DNA of 64,000 nt from an uncultured Alloprevotella sp. (GCA_944322095.1 CALUNU010000005.1:62001-126000), one strand, 5' to 3'; shown: positions 34,502-41,785, counted from the stretch's first letter. The notes: a model not told the origin generated them from the letters alone. Made by a program: numbers and translations.

Positions 34502-34912
34502 TCACACGCCTTCGGCCGCAGCCTCGTTCACCGACACGTAGCTGATGCCATACGTGAGCTCCTGCGAGAGCGACGACGAGGGGCGCAAGCGCACCATAAT
34601 CTTGGCGTCCTTCGACAGGCGGTAGGCCTCGGCGCTCTCGGCGTCGCTCTGCGGCTCCTAGATGGTGGCCGAAAAGATGCCCAGGCGGGGCAGCTCCACG
34701 GAGTGGCCGTTGAGGACGAAGTTGGTGATGGTTTTCAGGATGGCATGCACGGCCGAGGGCACGGCGGCGCGGGGCACCTGCGAGTTTTCGCCGATGTAGT
34801 CGATCACGTCGTCGGTCGAGAGGCGCTCCGAGCCCACGCGGATGGGGTAATACTTCACCTGGGCCGTCGCCGGGTTGCGCCGCTTCGTGACGCTGTACAC
34901 AATTCTTCCCAT
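34502..34912 (-). pseudogene. HU-like DNA-binding protein gene with one in-frame TAG (upstream copy)
   Basis: The frame opens MGRIVYSVTKRRNPATAQV and gives 84 aa to TAG at 34658-34660. The same frame then stays open for 51 codons (EPQSDAESAEAYRLSKDAKI, then MVRLRPSSSLSQELTYG) to TGA at 34502-34504. As in the neighbour, the post-stop part has the family's final strand and helix. The stop follows the strand LGIFSATI, slightly earlier than in the neighbour. A promoter (35011-35018) and a leader hairpin (34963-34995) lie upstream and look intact. The two genes are about 30% alike by eye and form a tandem pair. The product may be truncated or recoded. Confidence 0.8.
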
Positions 34913-34962
34913 AGTTTGAAAAAGTGGGGGTTAAAGGGTTAAACAATCTCGTTTCTTCCAGT

Positions 34963-34995
34963 CCCCCTCCCCGCCGGCACGGCGGCGGGGAGGGG
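34963..34995 (-). promoter_or_regulatory. GC-rich leader hairpin of the HU-like pair
   Basis: A perfect 13-bp stem (34963-34975 with 34983-34995, all but one pair G-C) with a 7-base loop. It starts about 10 nt into the predicted transcript and is not followed by Ts, so it is better seen as a 5' stabiliser or protein site than a terminator. Confidence 0.6.
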
Positions 34996-35010
34996 GAGCC
35001 TCGCACGCAG

Positions 35011-35018
35011 ACAAAGAT
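35011..35018 (-). promoter_or_regulatory. -7 promoter element of the HU-like pair
   Basis: TATCTTTG on the minus strand, exact consensus, about 100 bp upstream of the first HU-like ATG. Confidence 0.55.
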
Positions 35019-35141
35019 ACGCCGCGGTTTTTCGAAAAACAACATGCGGGGCGTTTTTTTCGAGCCGAGGGGGCGTTTTTTGCTTCGGCCCGCGGCGCTG
35101 TGGCAGGGGGCAGCGGGGCCCGGGGCAGGGGGCGCGCGTTG

Positions 35142-35169
35142 GTAAATAGTAAATGGTAAATAGTAAATT
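35142..35169. repeat. Four tandem heptamers GTAAATA/G/T
   Basis: GTAAATA-GTAAATG-GTAAATA-GTAAATT, four 7-bp units. It lies in the 467-base gap at 34913-35379, which otherwise holds the HU-like promoter and hairpin, G-rich low-complexity sequence (35085-35140) and AT-rich sequence. Confidence 0.85.
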
Positions 35170-35379
35170 CTAATCAAAAAATATAGGAATATATATTATT
35201 CATTTTCAGCTGTTTACGTTTTTCGCTGTTTTGCAAGCGAAATTTACTTTTTACTTTTCGCCCCGCCGTCAACAAAGGTTAAAGCCGTGGTTAAAAATCG
35301 TTTTTTTGAATATTAAATGGCGACCTTTGCGGGTGTGATAGTCAGGCGATTGTCTAATTTTACAAACGTTTACAACCGT

Positions 35380-35694
35380 ATGGAAACAACCAACAAAAAA
35401 ATCCGTGGCTCGGCCTTTGTGGACGACGAGGGGCTCTTCGTTTTCACCCCATACGCCACGGTCGACCCCGAAAAACGGTCGCTGAAGCTCGTTTTTGCGG
35501 GCCGCTATGCCACCGCGTGGGTGGGAAAACGACGCGTCTGTGTACGATTTTCGTGGACCGGGGCAGGCCAAAAACGTGCCGAGGGCCCAAAATCTATACA
35601 CTGCTCGCCCAAATCTATACGCAACTCGGCGGAAAAAACAGCCCCCCGAACGCCGCAGCTGCCGAGCCTTGCGCGCCTTTTTGCGGAGCTCTAA
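35380..35694 (+). CDS. Hypothetical protein, possibly frameshifted
   Basis: The frame from ATG 35380 encodes 104 aa starting METTNKKIRGSAFVDDEGLF. The first 45 or so residues look like a real small protein (FVFTPYATVDPEKRSLKLVFAGRYATAW). After about 35510 this frame becomes Ser/Arg/Pro-rich and unlike a folded protein, while another frame of the same strand reads TRLCTIFVDRGRPK and later KIYTLLAQIYTQLGGK, which looks more natural. A one-base shift near 35510 would join them. No domain is recognised. It is the only rightward frame in the patch between the inverted 50-bp repeats. Confidence 0.45.
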   Translation: METTNKKIRGSAFVDDEGLFVFTPYATVDPEKRSLKLVFAGRYATAWVGKRRVCVRFSWTGAGQKRAEGPKSIHCSPKSIRNSAEKTAPRTPQLPSLARLFAEL

Positions 35695-35896
35695 TCTGGC
35701 TTTTTCATACGTCTTGCCGGCTGACAGCTGTTCCGAAGGCGAGCTTTGGAGTTTGTAAAATTAATTGATCGTTCACCTTTGAAGGGACCTTGCCGGAGCT
35801 TTTCCGCCGATGATAATCTTGTTGGGCATGTTTATGGTATATTCGTAGCCCTAACATAAGGAAATCAATAAGAATGGCCAACTGGGAATGGGAGAT

Positions 35897-35980
35897 AGGA
35901 GGCGCAGCATTCTTGCTGCGCTGTTATTGTTGATGATGTGGACGAGGTGAATTGTGTGCGGCAGGAATGCCGCACCTCCT
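35897..35980. repeat. REP-like element: two 25-bp inverted arms, each itself a hairpin
   Basis: Left arm 35897-35921 and right arm 35956-35980 are inverted copies (about 20 of 25 identical). Each begins AGGAGG in its own orientation and contains an 8-bp stem with a 4-base loop: GCGCAGCA/TGCTGCGC at 35902-35921 and GTGCGGCA/TGCCGCAC at 35956-35975. The spacer is 34 bp. The two stems differ by compensated changes, as in REP/BIME units. Confidence 0.75.
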
Positions 35981-36001
35981 GGGCTGCGCGTGACTCGCGG
36001 G

Positions 36002-36051
36002 CGAAAGTCAATAGTCAATAGTCAATTTTGCATTCGGTTCGTTGTGCACAA
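36002..36051 (-). repeat. 50-bp dispersed repeat, copy B (inverted)
   Basis: Its reverse complement starts TTGTGCACAA and ends TATTGACTTTCG, 45 of 50 positions identical to copy A at 33921-33970. It includes three GTCAATA-type heptamers. Confidence 0.85.
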
Positions 36052-36105
36052 ATTTCCTCTCTTCTCTCCCATCGGCGCGAGGGGCGGGCTTTTAAAAAAT
36101 TTACG

Positions 36106-36113
36106 TAACTTTG
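36106..36113 (+). promoter_or_regulatory. -7 promoter element of the thiE-like gene
   Basis: TAACTTTG, exact consensus, 32 bp upstream of the ATG. No TPP riboswitch is seen between them. Confidence 0.6.
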
Positions 36114-36144
36114 CGGGCGGAACCATTTTGGCTACTGAAAAAGA

Positions 36145-36753
36145 ATGAAGCTCATCCTGATGACCACGCCTTATTTCTTCGTGGAGGAGCACCGCATCTT
36201 GACGGCGCTCTTCGACGAGGGGCTGGAGCTGCTGCACCTGCGCAAGCCGTGCACCGAGCCGGTCTACTCGGAACGCCTGCTTTCGCTCATCCCCGAGGCA
36301 TACAGGAAACGCATCGTGACGCACGACCACTTTTACCTGAAAAACGAATATCGCCTGGGGGGCATACACCTGAACGCGCGCAACCCGCGCATACCCGAGG
36401 GGTACAAGGGCCACGTGAGCTGCTCGTGCCACACCATCGAGGAGGTGGAGCGCAGAAAGAGGCTTTGCGACTACGTGATTCTCTCGCCCGTTTTCGACAG
36501 CATTTCGAAGGATGGCTATCTGTCGCCCTTCCCGCCCGAGCTGCTGCGCGAATATGCCTCGCGCGGCATCATCGACCGCAAGGTGATGGCGCTGGGCGGC
36601 GTCGACGCCGACAACATTGGCAGCCTCAGGGGGTATGGCTTTGGCGGCGCGGTGGTGCTGGGGGCCATATGGAACCGCTTCAACATGTACAGCACGCCCG
36701 ATTTTCGCGGCCTTATCGCCCATTTCAGGAAGCTGCGCCGCGCGGCGGGGTGA
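36145..36753 (+). CDS. Thiamine-phosphate synthase-like (ThiE/TenI fold) protein
   Basis: 202-aa TIM-barrel protein of the ThiE/TenI group. Recognisable: the LHLRKP strand (for ThiE QLREK), VTHDHFYL, GGIHLN (GVHLGQ), CSCHTIEEV (the 'S.H' motif), YVILSPVFDSISKDGY (GPVF...TK) and MALGGVDADNI (AIGGI). Several ThiE active-site residues are changed, so TenI-like or a divergent ThiE role is possible. No other thi genes and no TPP riboswitch are near. prs follows 57 bp downstream on the same strand. Confidence 0.82.
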   Translation: MKLILMTTPYFFVEEHRILTALFDEGLELLHLRKPCTEPVYSERLLSLIPEAYRKRIVTHDHFYLKNEYRLGGIHLNARNPRIPEGYKGHVSCSCHTIEEVERRKRLCDYVILSPVFDSISKDGYLSPFPPELLREYASRGIIDRKVMALGGVDADNIGSLRGYGFGGAVVLGAIWNRFNMYSTPDFRGLIAHFRKLRRAAG

Positions 36754-36810
36754 GAGTGTATGTGTGTGGAACGTTTTTTTGTTTGTATTTTTAAAAAAGG
36801 AAAGAGAGTT

Positions 36811-37752
36811 ATGGATATGAACAACAAGTCATTCATGGTGTTTTCGGGCACGAAGTCGAGGTATCTGGCTGAAAGGATATGCCGCTCGCTGGGGTGCCCG
36901 CTTGGCAATCTAGTTATTACGTATTTTGCCGACGGCGAGTTTTCGGTGAGCTACGAGGAGTCGATCCGCGGGCGCGACGTGTTTTTGGTGCAGTCGACCT
37001 TTCCCAACTCGGACAACCTCATGGAGCTGCTCCTGATGGTGGACGCTGCCAAAAGGGCTTCGGCGCGCAGCATCAACGCCGTTGTGCCCTATTTTGGCTG
37101 GGCCCGGCAGGACAGGAAGGACAAGCCGCGCGTGTCGATCGGGGCTAAGCTCGTGGCCGACCTGCTCAGCGTGGCGGGCATCGACCGCCTCATCACGATG
37201 GACCTGCATGCCGACCAGGAGCAGGGCTTTTTCGACGTGCCCGTCGACCACCTGTATGCCTCGACCATCATGCTGCCGTATCTGAAATCGTTGAACCTGC
37301 CCAACCTGTGCATGGCCACGCCCGACGTGGGCGGCTCGAAGCGGGCCAGCACGTATGCCAAGTATCTGGACTGCCCGCTGGTGCTGTGCAACAAAACGCG
37401 GAAAAAGGCCAACGAGGTGAGCTCAATGCAGATTATCGGCGACGTGAGGGGCATGGACGTGGTGCTGGTGGACGACATCGTGGACACGGCCGGCACCATC
37501 ACCAAGGCGGCCGACCTGATGATGGAAGGCGGCGCACGCAGCGTGAGGGCCGTGGCGTCGCACTGCATCATGTCGGGGCCGGCCGACCGCCGCGTCGAGG
37601 CTTCGGCGCTCGACGAAATTGCCTTTACCGACAGCATCCCCTATCATGGCACGTGCGCCAAGGTGAAGCAGCTGAGCGTGGCACCGATGTTTGCCGAGAC
37701 GATACGCCGCGTCATGGAGAACGAAAGCATCAGTTCGCAATATCTTATCTGA
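36811..37752 (+). CDS. prs: Ribose-phosphate pyrophosphokinase (PRPP synthetase)
   Basis: Makes PRPP from ribose 5-phosphate and ATP for nucleotides, His, Trp and NAD. It is 313 aa from MDMNNKSFMVFSGTKSRYLA; the open frame extends upstream but this ATG aligns with the family. It has YFADGEFSV, QDRKDKPRVSIGAKLVADLL (flexible loop and substrate site), TMDLHADQEQGFFDVPVDHL, and the PRPP-binding VVLVDDIVDTAGTI. Its substrate comes from rpiB (15.9 kb) and its product feeds nadC (23.4 kb). The heptamer repeat at 37765-37816 follows. Confidence 0.96.
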   Translation: MDMNNKSFMVFSGTKSRYLAERICRSLGCPLGNLVITYFADGEFSVSYEESIRGRDVFLVQSTFPNSDNLMELLLMVDAAKRASARSINAVVPYFGWARQDRKDKPRVSIGAKLVADLLSVAGIDRLITMDLHADQEQGFFDVPVDHLYASTIMLPYLKSLNLPNLCMATPDVGGSKRASTYAKYLDCPLVLCNKTRKKANEVSSMQIIGDVRGMDVVLVDDIVDTAGTITKAADLMMEGGARSVRAVASHCIMSGPADRRVEASALDEIAFTDSIPYHGTCAKVKQLSVAPMFAETIRRVMENESISSQYLI

Positions 37753-37764
37753 GCGGGAATTAAG

Positions 37765-37816
37765 TCTCAATTGTCCACCCTCAATTCTCATTTGTCAATT
37801 CTCAATTCTCAATTAT
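37765..37816. repeat. Heptamer (TCAATTC/TCAATTG) repeat before DUF4494
   Basis: Tandem TCAATTC/TCAATTA units end two bases before the ATG of the DUF4494 gene. The ribosome-binding region of that gene is therefore made of the repeat. Confidence 0.8.
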
Positions 37817-37817
37817 T

Positions 37818-38300
37818 ATGTTTGAATGGTTCGAGTGCAAGGTGAAGTATGAAAAGACGTTGGAGAACGGGCTTGTCAAGAAGACGACCGACACGTTCCT
37901 GGTGGACGCCGTCAACTTTACCGAGGCGGAAAAACGGATAACGGAGGAGGTGGCGCCGTTTATGACGGGCGAGTTTCAGGTGGCCGACATACGGCGGGCG
38001 CGCTATGCCGAGCTTTTCTGGACTTCGGAGGAGAGCGCCGACCGGTGGTTTAAGGCCAAGCTCGTCTTCGTCACGCTCGACGAGAAGAGCGGCGCCGAGA
38101 AAAAGACGTCGCACGTCGTCCTGGCGCAGGCTGCCGACCTGCGGGCCGCCGTCCGCCGCATCGACGAGGGCATGAAGGGCTCCATGATGGACTACACGAT
38201 TACCTCGGTGGCCGAAACGCCCATCCTCGACGTTTACCGCTACCAGGAGGCGCTGCCCGAGCACGTGGCGGGCAACGCGGCACAGGGGGAGGCCGTATGA
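37818..38300 (+). CDS. DUF4494 protein
   Basis: 160-aa cytosolic protein of a Bacteroidota family. It has MFEWFECKVKYEKTLENG, TDTFLVDAVNFTEAEKRITEE and ETPILDVYRY, the usual DUF4494 pattern. Function is unknown. It overlaps yggS by four bases (ATGA), so the two are translationally coupled; a PLP-homeostasis partner is a fair guess from this fixed neighbourhood, but not proved. A heptamer array occupies its ribosome-binding region. Confidence 0.88.
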   Translation: MFEWFECKVKYEKTLENGLVKKTTDTFLVDAVNFTEAEKRITEEVAPFMTGEFQVADIRRARYAELFWTSEESADRWFKAKLVFVTLDEKSGAEKKTSHVVLAQAADLRAAVRRIDEGMKGSMMDYTITSVAETPILDVYRYQEALPEHVAGNAAQGEAV

Positions 38301-39007
38301 CGCCGCCCGTTGCCGCCCGGCTCGATGCCGTGCGCCGCTCACTGCCCGCGGGGGTAGAGCTGGTGGCCGTGTCGAAGTTTCACCCGGTCGAGGCCTTGCG
38401 CCAGGCCTATGAGGCGGGGCAGCGCATTTTTGGCGAAAGCCGGGCGCAGGAGCTGCGCGCCAAGGCCTCCCAGCTGCCCGAGGACGTGCAGTGGCACTTC
38501 ATCGGCCACCTGCAACGCGGCAACGTGAAGTATGTGGTGCCGCACGTCGCGCTCATTCATGCCGTGGACAGCCTGCCCCTTCTCCTCGAAATTGAGAAGC
38601 AGGCGGTGCGCGTGGGACGCGTTGTGCCGTGTCTGTTGCAGCTGCACGTGGCCGACGAGGCTACGAAGTACGGCTTCATGCCCGACGAGCTGCGGCAGTT
38701 TCTTGCCGACGGCGCCTGGCGCGCCTGCACGCATGTGCGCTTGCGCGGCTTGATGTGCATGGCCACCAACACCGACGACGCCCGGCAGGTGAGCGGGGAG
38801 TTTCGCAGGGCCTACCTCCTCTACCAGGAAATGCGCGAGAGGTGGTTTGCCGACGACCCGCTTTTCAACCTGCGTTCGTGGGGAATGAGCCACGACTACC
38901 CTCTGGCCGTTAGCGAAGGCAGCAACATGGTGCGCATCGGTACGGCCATTTTCGGCACTCGTCCACAGCCGGGCGAGCAAGAGAAAGCGATGCAGGGCGC
39001 TACCTGA
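38297..39007 (+). CDS. YggS/PLPBP-family pyridoxal phosphate homeostasis protein
   Basis: 236-aa PLP-binding TIM-barrel protein. The PLP lysine is in VAVSKFHPVEALRQA; FGESRAQELRAK, WHFIGHLQRGNVKYV, LRGLMCMAT, SWGMSHDYPLAVSEGSNMVRIGTAIFG are the standard YggS blocks. It controls free PLP and amino-acid pools in other bacteria. It starts inside the last codon of DUF4494. A terminator follows at 39033-39067. Confidence 0.95.
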   Translation: MTPPVAARLDAVRRSLPAGVELVAVSKFHPVEALRQAYEAGQRIFGESRAQELRAKASQLPEDVQWHFIGHLQRGNVKYVVPHVALIHAVDSLPLLLEIEKQAVRVGRVVPCLLQLHVADEATKYGFMPDELRQFLADGAWRACTHVRLRGLMCMATNTDDARQVSGEFRRAYLLYQEMRERWFADDPLFNLRSWGMSHDYPLAVSEGSNMVRIGTAIFGTRPQPGEQEKAMQGAT

Positions 39008-39032
39008 ACAATATTATTATTCCGAAAAAATG

Positions 39033-39067
39033 AGGCCGGGGTATTCGTCATTGAGAAACCCCGGCCT
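39033..39067 (+). terminator. Terminator after yggS
   Basis: AGGCCGGGG (39033-39041) pairs with CCCCGGCCT (39059-39067), followed by TTCTTTG. Confidence 0.75.
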
Positions 39068-39093
39068 TTCTTTGTTGTGGCTTTGCGTGAAAC

Positions 39094-39133
39094 AAAAAAG
39101 GCCGGAACGTTTTCGCTCGTCCCAGCCTTTTTT
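39094..39133 (-). terminator. Terminator of tRNA-Ser(CGA)
   Basis: AAAAAAGGC (39094-39102) pairs with GCCTTTTTT (39125-39133); on the minus strand it ends in a T-run 10 bp past the tRNA. Confidence 0.7.
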
Positions 39134-39142
39134 CAGTCTTTG

Positions 39143-39230
39143 CGGAAAGTGAGGGATTCAAACCCCCGGTACGGACAAGCCGTACAGCGGATTTCGAGTC
39201 CGCCCCGATCGATCACTCCGGCAACTTTCC
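39143..39230 (-). tRNA. tRNA-Ser (anticodon CGA)
   Basis: 88-nt class II tRNA on the minus strand. The acceptor GGAAAGT pairs with ACTTTCC, discriminator G. The anticodon loop CTCGAAA gives CGA, reading TCG. It has a long variable arm (GTACGG/CCGTAC) and a normal T arm. CCA is not encoded. Confidence 0.97.
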
Positions 39231-39246
39231 TTTTCGTTTTCGGGTG

Positions 39247-39278
39247 CAAAAGTACGATGGATATTTGATATGGCCAAA
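39247..39278 (-). promoter_or_regulatory. Promoter of tRNA-Ser(CGA)
   Basis: -7 TACTTTTG at 39247-39254 and -33 TTTG at 39275-39278 on the minus strand, 20-bp spacer: a full consensus. Confidence 0.75.
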
Positions 39279-39307
39279 TTTTCTGTTGGTTTTTTGCTAC
39301 GCTCGTC

Positions 39308-39901
39308 TTACTTTTTCTTGTAGCGCTTGTTGAGCCCCGCAATGACGTCGTCGGTGATGTCGAGCGCCTTGTCGGCATAGAGGATGTTGTCGCCGGCCTT
39401 GCTCAATATCATGGAAAACTTGCGCGTGCGGTTATAGTCGGCCAGGAAATGGTTGATGCTGTCGCGCAGGGCCTTGTTGAAAGCCATCTGTTCCTCGTCG
39501 AAGGAGGTGGTCAGCTTTTCTTGCAGCTTTTGCAGCTCTTCCTGCTGGCGCTGCAAGGCCGTCTGGGCCTGCATGGCTTCTTCCTGCGTGGCAAACTTGC
39601 CTTCTTGCAGCTTTTTCTGGAAGCCGGCGGCGCTGTTTTGAAGGGCCTGGCCCTTGCGTTCGATCTGCGCCGTGTAGTCGTCGCGCTTTTTGGTCATTTG
39701 CAGCGTATATTCCTTGCTGAACTCGTATTTGCTCATCAGGCTGTCGACGTCGACGAAGGCGATGGCGCCCTGCGTGGCGCCGGCTTTGGGCAGGCCGTTG
39801 CTCTTGACGGCGGCCGGGGCTTCGCTTTTACTGTCGCATCCCATGAGGCAGCAGGCGACGGCAGTGGCTTGTATGGCTTTCAGAAAAAAACTCGTTTTCA
39901 T
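39308..39901 (-). CDS. OmpH/Skp-family periplasmic chaperone, lipoprotein form
   Basis: 197 aa. The signal ends in the lipobox CLMGC (Cys at about 22), unlike soluble Skp. After FVDVDSLMSKYEFSKEY, the normal OmpH start, a long coiled coil (about 65-140, rich in Gln/Lys/Glu) forms the tentacle, and VDSINHF...ILYADKALDIT-type sequence with DITDDVIAGLN closes the core. Skp-like proteins hold outer-membrane proteins in the periplasm. It follows the 73-aa membrane protein after 26 bp on the same strand. Confidence 0.88.
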   Translation of the reverse strand: MKTSFFLKAIQATAVACCLMGCDSKSEAPAAVKSNGLPKAGATQGAIAFVDVDSLMSKYEFSKEYTLQMTKKRDDYTAQIERKGQALQNSAAGFQKKLQEGKFATQEEAMQAQTALQRQQEELQKLQEKLTTSFDEEQMAFNKALRDSINHFLADYNRTRKFSMILSKAGDNILYADKALDITDDVIAGLNKRYKKK

Positions 39902-39927
39902 GTAGTAATTGGTGATGCTTTAAGTTT

Positions 39928-40149
39928 TTAAAATGAATTTGTCTCTCTACGTTTTTCGCTGATGCGAGGCCTGCTCTTTCGTTGGGCCGCAGCATCCTGC
40001 GCGTTGAAGCAGGTGATGCCCCTTCGGTGCAGCTCGCGGCTGTCGTCGACATGGCCTGCCCCAAAGGGCTTGTGGAAAAAGATTTTCACGCACAGAAAAA
40101 CCATGCAGATAGCAAGAATTAACAATGATATCCAAATTGTCTCCCACAT
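39928..40149 (-). CDS. Small single-pass membrane protein
   Basis: 73 aa from MWETIWISLLILAICMVFL; an upstream in-frame ATG adds a non-hydrophobic stretch with no support. One TM at about 4-22, then a cytosolic basic tail with HRRGITCFNAQDAAAQRK and a terminal RRE. I recall a Bacteroidales family with the same 'MWE.IWISLLILAI' start and 'RGITC' motif. Function is unknown. It has its own promoter at 40242-40249 and lies upstream of the OmpH-like gene. Confidence 0.72.
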   Translation of the reverse strand: MWETIWISLLILAICMVFLCVKIFFHKPFGAGHVDDSRELHRRGITCFNAQDAAAQRKSRPRISEKRRETNSF

Positions 40150-40241
40150 ATTTTCCGTATTTTTGCTGCCGGCAGCCGCGTCTTTTGGCAAGACTGGCGG
40201 GTAGCGCCGGCCGAGGAGCGTCGAAAGGGTCAACGCGCGTG

Positions 40242-40249
40242 CAAAGATA
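40242..40249 (-). promoter_or_regulatory. -7 promoter element of the small membrane protein-OmpH unit
   Basis: TATCTTTG on the minus strand, exact consensus, about 93 bp before the start codon. Confidence 0.55.
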
Positions 40250-40324
40250 CGAGCGAAAACTTTTTATCCCGGCATGGCTCTGCTTTTTTAACGGTTGCTT
40301 ACAAATAATTAATAGGTGTACAGA

Positions 40325-41785
40325 ATGAAAGACGAAGAAATGTTGAAACCACGTGTTGTGTTCGATTGCTTTTCCAAGGTGAACCGCATTCCGCGCCCCT
40401 CGAAGCGGGAAGAAAAGATGATAGCTTTTCTAAAAGCTTTCGGCGAGGGGCTTAAGCTCGAAACCAAGGTAGACGAAACGGGAAATGTGCTCATCCGCAA
40501 GCCTGCGACGCCGGGCTGCGAGAAGCGTCGCACCGTCATCTTGCAGAGCCACATGGACATGGTGTGCGAGAAGAATGCCGACGTCGATTTCGACTTTATG
40601 AACGACGCCATCCAGACGGAAACAGACGGCGAATGGCTGAAAGCACGCGGCACCACGCTGGGGGCCGACGACGGCATCGGCGTGGCCATGCAGATGGCCC
40701 TGCTGAAAAGCAACGACATCGAGCACGGACCCTTGGAGTGTGTGTTTACGCGCGACGAAGAGACCGGCCTCACCGGGGCGGCAGGCATGCAGCCCGGCTT
40801 CATGCAGGGCGACTACCTGATCAACCTCGACTCGGAGGACGAGGGGCAGATCTTTGTGAGCTGCGCCGGAGGGGCCCGCACCACGGCCGAGTTTCCCTGT
40901 CCCGAGGAGCCCGTTCCCGCCGGTTACTATTTCTTCCAGATAGGCGTGAAGGGTCTGACGGGAGGCCACTCGGGCGACGACATCAACAAGAAGCGGGCCA
41001 ACGCCAATAAGCTGCTCGTACGTTTCCTGTGCGACGAGATGGAAAAAACTGACTTGCGCCTCGTCGACATCCAGAGCGGCGGCCTCCACAACGCCATTCC
41101 CCGCGAAGGGCGGGCCGTATGCGCCGTGCCCATGGATTTCAAGGAGACGTTGCGCGTCGACCTGAACTTATATCATGCTGCCGTGGGCGAGGAATATGCC
41201 GAGACGGAGCCGGCCGCAGCCTTTACGCTCGAAAGCGTGGAGCCCCAGGCCTCGGCGATGGAACGCACCGCCTGCCGCCGCATGCTGCTTTCGTTGCGGG
41301 CGGTTCACAACGGCGTTTTTGCCATGAGCCAAGAGCTAGATTGGCTGGTTGAGACGTCGTCGAACCTTGCCAGCATCAGAAAAGAGGGCGACCGCATCGT
41401 CGTCACCACCAGTCAGCGCAGCAGCATCGGGTCGGCCCGCGAAAACATGAGCGCCACCGTGCGCGCGGCTTTCGAACTGGGCGGGGCCCGTGCCGTTACG
41501 AACGAAGGCTACCCCGGATGGAAGATGAATCCCAAGAGCGAAATCCTGGCCATCGCCAAAGAGAGCTACGAGCGCCTTTTCCACAAGGAACCGAAAATTC
41601 TGGCCATTCATGCCGGGTTAGAGTGCGGCCTGTTCAGCGAGAAATATCCTCATCTCGACATGATCAGCGTGGGGCCGACGCTGCGCGGCGTACATTCGCC
41701 CGAAGAGCGGCTGCTCATCCCCACGGTGCAGATGGTTTGGGACCATTTGCTCGACATCTTGAAACACATACCCGAAGCGGAATGA
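40325..41785 (+). CDS. pepD: Aminoacyl-histidine dipeptidase (M20 family)
   Basis: 486-aa cytosolic metallopeptidase of the PepD/carnosinase type, cleaving X-His and other dipeptides. The metal and catalytic residues are clear: SHMDMVCEK (His, Asp), LGADDGIG (bridging Asp), DEETGLTGAAG (catalytic and metal Glu), NLDSEDEG, and the C-terminal His in IHAGLECGLF. The lid domain has GLTGGHSGDDI. The ATG at 40325 is preferred over an in-frame GTG 9 bp earlier. The stop overlaps the next start (ATGA), so it is coupled to the beta-helix lipoprotein. Confidence 0.95.
   Translation: MKDEEMLKPRVVFDCFSKVNRIPRPSKREEKMIAFLKAFGEGLKLETKVDETGNVLIRKPATPGCEKRRTVILQSHMDMVCEKNADVDFDFMNDAIQTETDGEWLKARGTTLGADDGIGVAMQMALLKSNDIEHGPLECVFTRDEETGLTGAAGMQPGFMQGDYLINLDSEDEGQIFVSCAGGARTTAEFPCPEEPVPAGYYFFQIGVKGLTGGHSGDDINKKRANANKLLVRFLCDEMEKTDLRLVDIQSGGLHNAIPREGRAVCAVPMDFKETLRVDLNLYHAAVGEEYAETEPAAAFTLESVEPQASAMERTACRRMLLSLRAVHNGVFAMSQELDWLVETSSNLASIRKEGDRIVVTTSQRSSIGSARENMSATVRAAFELGGARAVTNEGYPGWKMNPKSEILAIAKESYERLFHKEPKILAIHAGLECGLFSEKYPHLDMISVGPTLRGVHSPEERLLIPTVQMVWDHLLDILKHIPEAE

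Larger units (their letters stand above)
35698..36144. other. Non-coding stretch before the thiE-like gene
   Basis: 447 bases without a gene. It holds the REP-like double hairpin (35897-35980), the second 50-bp repeat (36002-36051) with its GTCAATA heptamers, and the thiE-like promoter (36106-36113). About 35700-35890 shows nothing recognisable. Confidence 0.6.

Noticed and set aside
36052..36144. TPP riboswitch before the thiE-like gene
   Set aside because: The space after the promoter is about 30 nt and no CUGAGA-type thi-box is seen.
41518..41781. Longer N-terminus for the beta-helix lipoprotein
   Set aside because: The upstream part of that frame lies inside pepD, and the ATG at 41782 gives a proper lipoprotein signal with an ATGA overlap.
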